Origin: Bacteroidales bacterium
GTDB taxonomy: Bacteria > Bacteroidota > Bacteroidia > Bacteroidales > WCHB1-69
DNA: 64,000 bases
Direction of reading: 5' to 3'
Assembly (NCBI GenBank): GCA_016290295.1
Contig: JAEETJ010000013.1
Coordinates: 1-64,000 of the forward strand
Part shown: in pieces, positions 59,454-64,000 of the stretch
How the letters are laid out: every line of letters starts with the position of its first letter
Numbering within the stretch: position 1 is the first letter of the stretch
The notes under the pieces: generated by a model
Told to the model about the DNA's origin: nothing
Databases searched by the model: none
Seen by the model: the letters and a program-made list of their open reading frames with translations, nothing else
Program-made: the position numbers and the translations under genes

Positions 59454-60215
59454 ATGATAGAGATTCGCAATATTTTTTCCGGTTATGAAGGGAAGCAGGT
59501 GCTCCGGGATTTCTCTGTCACCTTTGAAAAGGCTGCTTTCTGTGCGGTGATGGGTCCCAACGGTTCAGGCAAAAGTACTTTGCTAAGGGCTATTGCGGGC
59601 ATACAGCCTGTGGAGAAAGGGGAAGTGAAGATTGATGGTCTGTTATTGCAAGATTATAAATCGATTGAACTGGCGCGCAAGATCGCTTTTGTGCCCCAGC
59701 GTGAGGATGTGGTCTTCGACTTTTCGGTGTTTGAGGTGGTGATGATGGGACGTAATCCTTACCAGAACCGCTGGGAGTTTTCTACTCCTGAAGATGAAAA
59801 ACTGGTGGAGAAAGTGTTGGAGATGACGAATCTTAAATATTTGAAAGACAGAATGTTGGGACAATTAAGCGGAGGAGAGCTACGCCGTGCCATGATTGCC
59901 CGTGCCATTGCCCAGCAAACGCCTATCATCATGCTCGACGAGCCATTGGCCAATTTAGATGTGGTGCACCAGTTTGAAATCATGGATATTTTGGCTGAAC
60001 TGAATCAGCAACAACAGGTTACCATCATCATTGTGTTGCATGATTTCCCTTACGCATTGCAGTATGCCCACGAGGTTCTGCTGATGAAAGAAGGAGAAAT
60101 CCAGCACTTCGGTCCTACCTCTGAGGTCCTCACCCCAGAGAATGTCCAAACCTGCTTCGGCTTGGGCGAGCGTTATGAGTACGGTTCCGACGGAATTGTC
60201 AGAAAGAGGGGATAG
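59454..60215 (+). CDS. BtuD/FecE-type ABC transporter ATP-binding protein
   Basis: A 253-residue ATPase: Walker A MGPNGSGKST, Q-loop FVPQREDVVFDFSVFEVVMM, signature LSGGELRRAMIARAIAQQ, Walker B IIMLDEPLANLD, H-loop HD (VLHDFPYALQYAH). It powers the permease encoded next to it. I chose ATG 59454; an apparent upstream extension is the shifted frame of the permease gene. Confidence 0.94.
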   Translation: MIEIRNIFSGYEGKQVLRDFSVTFEKAAFCAVMGPNGSGKSTLLRAIAGIQPVEKGEVKIDGLLLQDYKSIELARKIAFVPQREDVVFDFSVFEVVMMGRNPYQNRWEFSTPEDEKLVEKVLEMTNLKYLKDRMLGQLSGGELRRAMIARAIAQQTPIIMLDEPLANLDVVHQFEIMDILAELNQQQQVTIIIVLHDFPYALQYAHEVLLMKEGEIQHFGPTSEVLTPENVQTCFGLGERYEYGSDGIVRKRG

Positions 60216-60231
60216 GAATTTGAATTATTGT

Positions 60232-60239
60232 TATCTTTG
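60232..60239 (+). promoter_or_regulatory. -7 promoter element TATCTTTG for the C10/M6 protease gene
   Basis: TATCTTTG, 47 nt before the ATG at 60287. Confidence 0.55.
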
Positions 60240-60286
60240 TACCCCAATTTCGAAATAGAATTAATATTGAAGTGAATATTTACCCC

Positions 60287-63200
60287 ATGAAAAAAATCTC
60301 TATTCTCTTTTCCATCGCTTTGCTTCTTGGTTTCATGCAGCTGCTTTCTGCTGCCCCCATCAACGAAACCACCGCACGTCAGACTGCGGCTTCTTTTTTG
60401 AATGCGCAGCGAAATATGCGGGACAGAATGGTTTCGCCAGAGCAGATGAGCCGTATCAATTTGAACTACAACCACTTGTTTGCCTTTAATCTGCAAGGCG
60501 GAGGCTTTGTGATTGTAAGTGACGATGACCGTACCATGCCCGTGCTGGCCTATTCCTTGACGGGTGAGTTAAATCCGTATGATATGCCGGAAGCGATGGC
60601 TTTTCAATTGCAAATATTTGATTCACAATTGGATGCAATAAGCAATGGAGCAGAAGCCTTGCCCTATACTCCTCATCGTAATGAACGGAATGTGGCTCCA
60701 CTGATGACTTCCACTTGGTCGCAGGCGACATCTGGAGGCTTGGCTTACAATGCTTTGTGCCCTGTGGACACTTTCTTAACCAATTATGGCAATCACCCCA
60801 CTGTCGGCTGCGTGGCTTTGGCTTTGGCACAGGTGATGCGATACTGGCAATGGCCTGTGCATGGTATCGGTTCCAATTGTTACAGCTATAACGGGGTGTA
60901 TTCCTGTTGGCATTATGATACCTTGTGTGCTGATTTTAGCTCCACTTATTATGATTGGCAGAACATGCCCAACAAGTTGTACGATACCAGCGCCATTGAA
61001 GAGCGTTTGGCAGTGGCGACTCTGGCGTATCATTGCGGAGTAGCGATGAATATGAAGTACAATACCGATTGTCAGGGAAGTAGTGGTAGCAATGCCAATC
61101 ATCAGTGCTATGCGGCCCTGCGTCACTTTGGTTATTCGCAGGATGCTATAGTGGAAATCCGTTCCAATTATTCCGATGAGGTATGGATCAACAAGCTGAA
61201 AATGGAGTTGGACATGAATCGTCCTGTTTTATATAGCGGACAATCCTTATATAATCCCGAGGAAGGCACATACGGCGGCGGTCACGCTTTTGTGCTGGAT
61301 GGCTATGATGAGAATAACATGTTCCACGTCAACTGGGGCTGGGGCGGCAGCTGCGATGGCTATTTCGCTATCAATGCGTTGATACCGGTTTACTATTACA
61401 ACTTCTCCCATTCGGAAGAGGCGGTTTTCAATTTTCATCCCGGTGATATGTCCCAAACACCTGCCTTCGTTGAGTTGCTGTATGATGTCACGGTGGATTC
61501 AGACCGGGTGCAGATGAATGACCTGATTCATGGTCAGAATGAATTGGTCAATGTGGGCGAAACCACTGCGGATTTGTTCGTAGCTCAAGCGGCTTATACC
61601 AACACTAATTTCAGCTTTGTGAAATGGTTGGATGTGCAGCATGTTACAATCCCCGGAGGAGATACACTTCACTATAGTTTCAGCACTTCCGCTGATTTGC
61701 CCGTGGGCAGTTATTATGTGGTGATGTTCCAAAGCAATGATTCCATTGATATTCAGTCCACAACCACCCAGGGAGCAATGGAATTCTTGACCAACAAAAT
61801 GACGCAGTACGATTTCTGGGTGGTCGATAGTAACCGCTCTGATTTGTACAACCTGGCGATTTTCGTGCGTTTTGCCGATGATTCGGAGATTGACCATCCA
61901 TTCCAGGATATCGAGGATATGTTCAACAAGCAAGATCCCGGCTATTACAGCGTTTACAATTATTTTAAAGAAACCACATACGACAATATTCATTTCCACA
62001 CCGTTTATGCTGATCAAATCTATGGCGGACAGATTTTCTCGTACGCCACACGACATCCTCGGGCTTATTATCAGCCTTATAGTCCCACTAATCCCATTGG
62101 TTATCAGGGCGAATTGCCTTTCGTGGGCATTTCCATGCGTGAGGCGGAGTTGATTGCTGAAATCCTGCATGCAGTGGATTCTTTGGGTATGGTGGATATT
62201 TATACAATGTTGGATGGCGATGGCGACGGCTATATCGACAATATCAGCTTTATTGTGAAAGGAGGAGTTGGAGAATGGGCTTCCATGCTATGGCCGCACA
62301 TGGAGTTCTTCCCGCAGGATTCTATCGATTTCCCCGTTTCGGTTAACGGTATCCGGCCGAATGCTTTCAATTTTGAATTTGAAGCGGCTCCCTGGTATTT
62401 CGCCACGCATACTTTCTGCCATGAGATGAGTCATTCCATGGGCTTGCCGGATTTGTACCATTATATCAATTATCGAGATGTGTCTCCCGCAGGTTCCTGG
62501 GATTTAATGTGTTCCACCAATGATTATCAGCAGATTAGTACGATACTGAAATCCAAATATTTACATGTGGGTGATGAACCGATACAGATTACGGAGGACG
62601 GCACCTATACCTTATTGAGCAATGCCTCCAGCGCTTCCCAGAATTGCTATTACATTAAATCGGCCATCGATAGCACGCAGTGGTTTACTTTCGAATATCG
62701 TAACCAAGCCGATGTATATGACTCCTATATTCCTGCAACAGGCTTGTTGATAGGACGTTGGAACGATACAGTTCCCATCAGTTACGAAGGGATGTTCGCC
62801 AACGCTTTCTTTGATTTTTATAACCAAGCGCACCAATACTGGATTTTCCGCCCCGGCAGCAATTGCGACACCATCAATGGCGACCCTTATGAGGCTCATT
62901 TCAGCTTTGCCTCAGGGCGTACCTCTTTCGGTCCAACCACAGATCCGCATCCTTATCTGACTGATGGCACTCCTGAAGTCAGTTTTGAAATCACGGATAT
63001 CCAGGAAAATGGCAACTATCTGACTTTCCATGTTCATTTCCTGACAAATGAAGTTGCGGATATACCAGCGGCTCAATTCTCAGTATATCCCAATCCTGCG
63101 GTACATCAGGTGAATGTGTCGGGTGAGAATATGCAAAGCGTGGAGTTGTACAATGCGTTAGGACAGTTAATTCGTGTAGAAAATCCGTCTACAAATACAT

Positions 63201-63301
63201 TCTGCACCATTTCGTTAGAAAATCTTTCCTCAGGCATATATATGCTGAAAGTCATTTCAACCGATGGTACGGCATCAGTGCGGAAATTTGTGAAGAAGTA
63301 G
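60287..63301 (+). CDS. Secreted C10 cysteine peptidase fused to an M6-like metalloprotease, T9SS-exported
   Basis: A 1004-residue protein. Signal peptide about 1-21 (ending LLSAA), then a C10 (streptopain-type) propeptide (NETTARQTAASFLNAQ, GGGFVIVSDDD). The C10 catalytic domain has Cys175 (HPTVGCVALALAQVMRYW) and His333 (GGGHAFVLDGYD), then VNWGWGGSCDGYFAIN. From about 520 an M6-like domain: YFKETTYDNIHFHTVYADQ, and the zinc motif HEMSH (His712-His716) with GLPDLYHY and SPAGSWDLM. A T9SS sorting domain ends it (SVYPNPAVHQVNV, then SGIYMLKVIS). Two unrelated proteases in one chain is unusual; the propeptide suggests it is made as a zymogen. Start ATG 60287; an in-frame ATG at 60272 adds five residues. 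Confidence 0.9.
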   Translation: MKKISILFSIALLLGFMQLLSAAPINETTARQTAASFLNAQRNMRDRMVSPEQMSRINLNYNHLFAFNLQGGGFVIVSDDDRTMPVLAYSLTGELNPYDMPEAMAFQLQIFDSQLDAISNGAEALPYTPHRNERNVAPLMTSTWSQATSGGLAYNALCPVDTFLTNYGNHPTVGCVALALAQVMRYWQWPVHGIGSNCYSYNGVYSCWHYDTLCADFSSTYYDWQNMPNKLYDTSAIEERLAVATLAYHCGVAMNMKYNTDCQGSSGSNANHQCYAALRHFGYSQDAIVEIRSNYSDEVWINKLKMELDMNRPVLYSGQSLYNPEEGTYGGGHAFVLDGYDENNMFHVNWGWGGSCDGYFAINALIPVYYYNFSHSEEAVFNFHPGDMSQTPAFVELLYDVTVDSDRVQMNDLIHGQNELVNVGETTADLFVAQAAYTNTNFSFVKWLDVQHVTIPGGDTLHYSFSTSADLPVGSYYVVMFQSNDSIDIQSTTTQGAMEFLTNKMTQYDFWVVDSNRSDLYNLAIFVRFADDSEIDHPFQDIEDMFNKQDPGYYSVYNYFKETTYDNIHFHTVYADQIYGGQIFSYATRHPRAYYQPYSPTNPIGYQGELPFVGISMREAELIAEILHAVDSLGMVDIYTMLDGDGDGYIDNISFIVKGGVGEWASMLWPHMEFFPQDSIDFPVSVNGIRPNAFNFEFEAAPWYFATHTFCHEMSHSMGLPDLYHYINYRDVSPAGSWDLMCSTNDYQQISTILKSKYLHVGDEPIQITEDGTYTLLSNASSASQNCYYIKSAIDSTQWFTFEYRNQADVYDSYIPATGLLIGRWNDTVPISYEGMFANAFFDFYNQAHQYWIFRPGSNCDTINGDPYEAHFSFASGRTSFGPTTDPHPYLTDGTPEVSFEITDIQENGNYLTFHVHFLTNEVADIPAAQFSVYPNPAVHQVNVSGENMQSVELYNALGQLIRVENPSTNTFCTISLENLSSGIYMLKVISTDGTASVRKFVKK

Positions 63302-63423
63302 TTGTAATGGGTTAATGTGCTAATTATCAATGTGCTAATGTGCCAATTAAATTAGCAAATTAATTGATTAGCAAATTAGTTAATTGTTTTTAGTGGACAG
63401 GTTTCAGATTTCAGGGGACAGGT
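63302..63423. repeat. Word mosaic: TTAATGTGCTAATTA and GGACAGGTTTCAG types
   Basis: TGGGTTAATGTGCTAATTATC, GTGCTAATGTGCCAATTAAA-like and TAGCAAATTAGTTAATTG words, then GGACAGGTTTCAGATTTCAG and GGGGACAGG. It fills the gap between the C10/M6 gene and the convergent kinase gene. No terminator is obvious. Confidence 0.6.
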
Positions 63424-64000
63424 CTAAATTTCTTTCTTTAGCGTAATCCTCATAGTTGTGCCGTGATCAATAACGGAGGATTTGACAAACAATTTGCCTT
63501 TGTGGTACTCTTCAATGATACGTTTAGCCAAGGTCAAGCCCAAGCCCCAACCACGGCTTTTGGAGGTAAAGCCGGGTTTGAAAATGGTCTTGAATTTACG
63601 TGCGGGAATGCCCTTTCCTGTATCGGCAATGTCAACATGCACATGATGTATATCCTGTATGATGTCGATAATGATGACGCCTTTCCCATCCATGGCATCC
63701 ACAGCGTTTTTGCAGATATTTTCTATCACCCATTCAAACAAATAACGGTTGAGAGGCAGTATAATGCTTTCTTCTGGCTTGTTGAATTTGATATTAACTT
63801 GAGAAGAAATTCTTGTCTGCAAATAAGCTACAAATTCAGCAATCACAGTCACCAAATCTTCGTCTTTCAATTCGGGAACAGAGCCGATCTTGGAGAACCG
63901 CTGGGCGATGGTCTCCAAACGATGCACATCCTTGTCGATTTCCGCAATAATGCTTTGGTCAACATCCTGCTCTTTCAGCAATTCATTCCATGCCATAAGT
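63424..64000 (-). CDS. Sensor histidine kinase, C-terminal part (5' end beyond the window)
   Basis: At least 192 residues of an HPK ending in the ATPase domain. N box ENICKNAVDAMDGKG, G1 DIADTGKGIPARKF, F box IFKPGFTSKSRGWGLGLT as F/G2. Upstream, the fragment begins inside the dimerisation helix after the H box (MAWNELLKEQDVDQS), so the phosphorylated His and the sensor are outside the window. Its partner response regulator is not visible. Confidence 0.88.
   Translation of the reverse strand, partial: LMAWNELLKEQDVDQSIIAEIDKDVHRLETIAQRFSKIGSVPELKDEDLVTVIAEFVAYLQTRISSQVNIKFNKPEESIILPLNRYLFEWVIENICKNAVDAMDGKGVIIIDIIQDIHHVHVDIADTGKGIPARKFKTIFKPGFTSKSRGWGLGLTLAKRIIEEYHKGKLFVKSSVIDHGTTMRITLKKEI

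Overview
The window looks like chromosomal DNA of a Bacteroidota bacterium, most probably order Bacteroidales. Three large secreted proteins (934-3090, 17813-20116, 60287-63301) end in type IX secretion (T9SS) sorting domains, there is a GldB-like protein, many genes are preceded by the Bacteroidota -7 element TAnnTTTG (usually TATTTTTG or TATCTTTG), Shine-Dalgarno sequences are scarce, and several families are typical of the phylum (DUF4476, DUF6249, 2TM domain, NagB/PIG-L fusion, alpha-2-macroglobulin with a plug-like insert). An animal-associated lifestyle is an inference from glycan- and protein-degrading genes: a PNGase F-like amidase, a GH109-like glycosidase, an N-acetylhexosamine kinase-like protein and a C10/M6 double protease.

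Layout. 1-7456: a partial gene, a PASTA protein, a T9SS protein, exonuclease, ElbB, shikimate kinase, UMP kinase, a 2TM protein, ribosome recycling factor and GcvH, closed by a hairpin terminator. 7.5-17.4 kb: CoA-disulfide reductase/rhodanese, an rRNA/tRNA methyltransferase, a leftward ECF sigma operon, a membrane protein/XRE regulator pair, a DUF4476 protein, the NagB/PIG-L fusion, free-methionine sulfoxide reductase and two PepSY-like paralogues. 17.5-20.2 kb: a cobalamin riboswitch followed by a T9SS-exported protein with three tandem repeats that resemble the transcobalamin/intrinsic-factor C-terminal domain. 20.2-34.4 kb: sugar kinase and GH109, PepE, DHOD-like, GldB-like, SSB, tRNA-Arg, the TrkA/TrkH potassium system, Era and LpxH, PNGase F and an AAA ATPase. 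34.8-48.1 kb: a 2040-residue alpha-2-macroglobulin and a TetR-RND efflux operon. 48.2-64 kb: acyltransferase, acyl-CoA ligase, PncC/CinA, PfkB kinase, SufE, BirA, U32 peptidase, L28, a TonB receptor with a BtuCD-type ABC pair, the C10/M6 protease and a partial histidine kinase.

Non-coding structure is unusually rich. Between genes there are mosaics of short AT-rich words, hairpin arrays (21545-21641, 46619-46717), a pair of operator-like 27-nt inverted repeats (34506-34616) and a 28-nt palindromic element. Three copies of that palindrome are translated in frame inside the U32 peptidase gene, one lies at or before the N-terminus of the TonB receptor, and one is intergenic. The strongest candidates for something new are this protein-embedded palindrome family and the B12-riboswitch-controlled triple-repeat surface protein.
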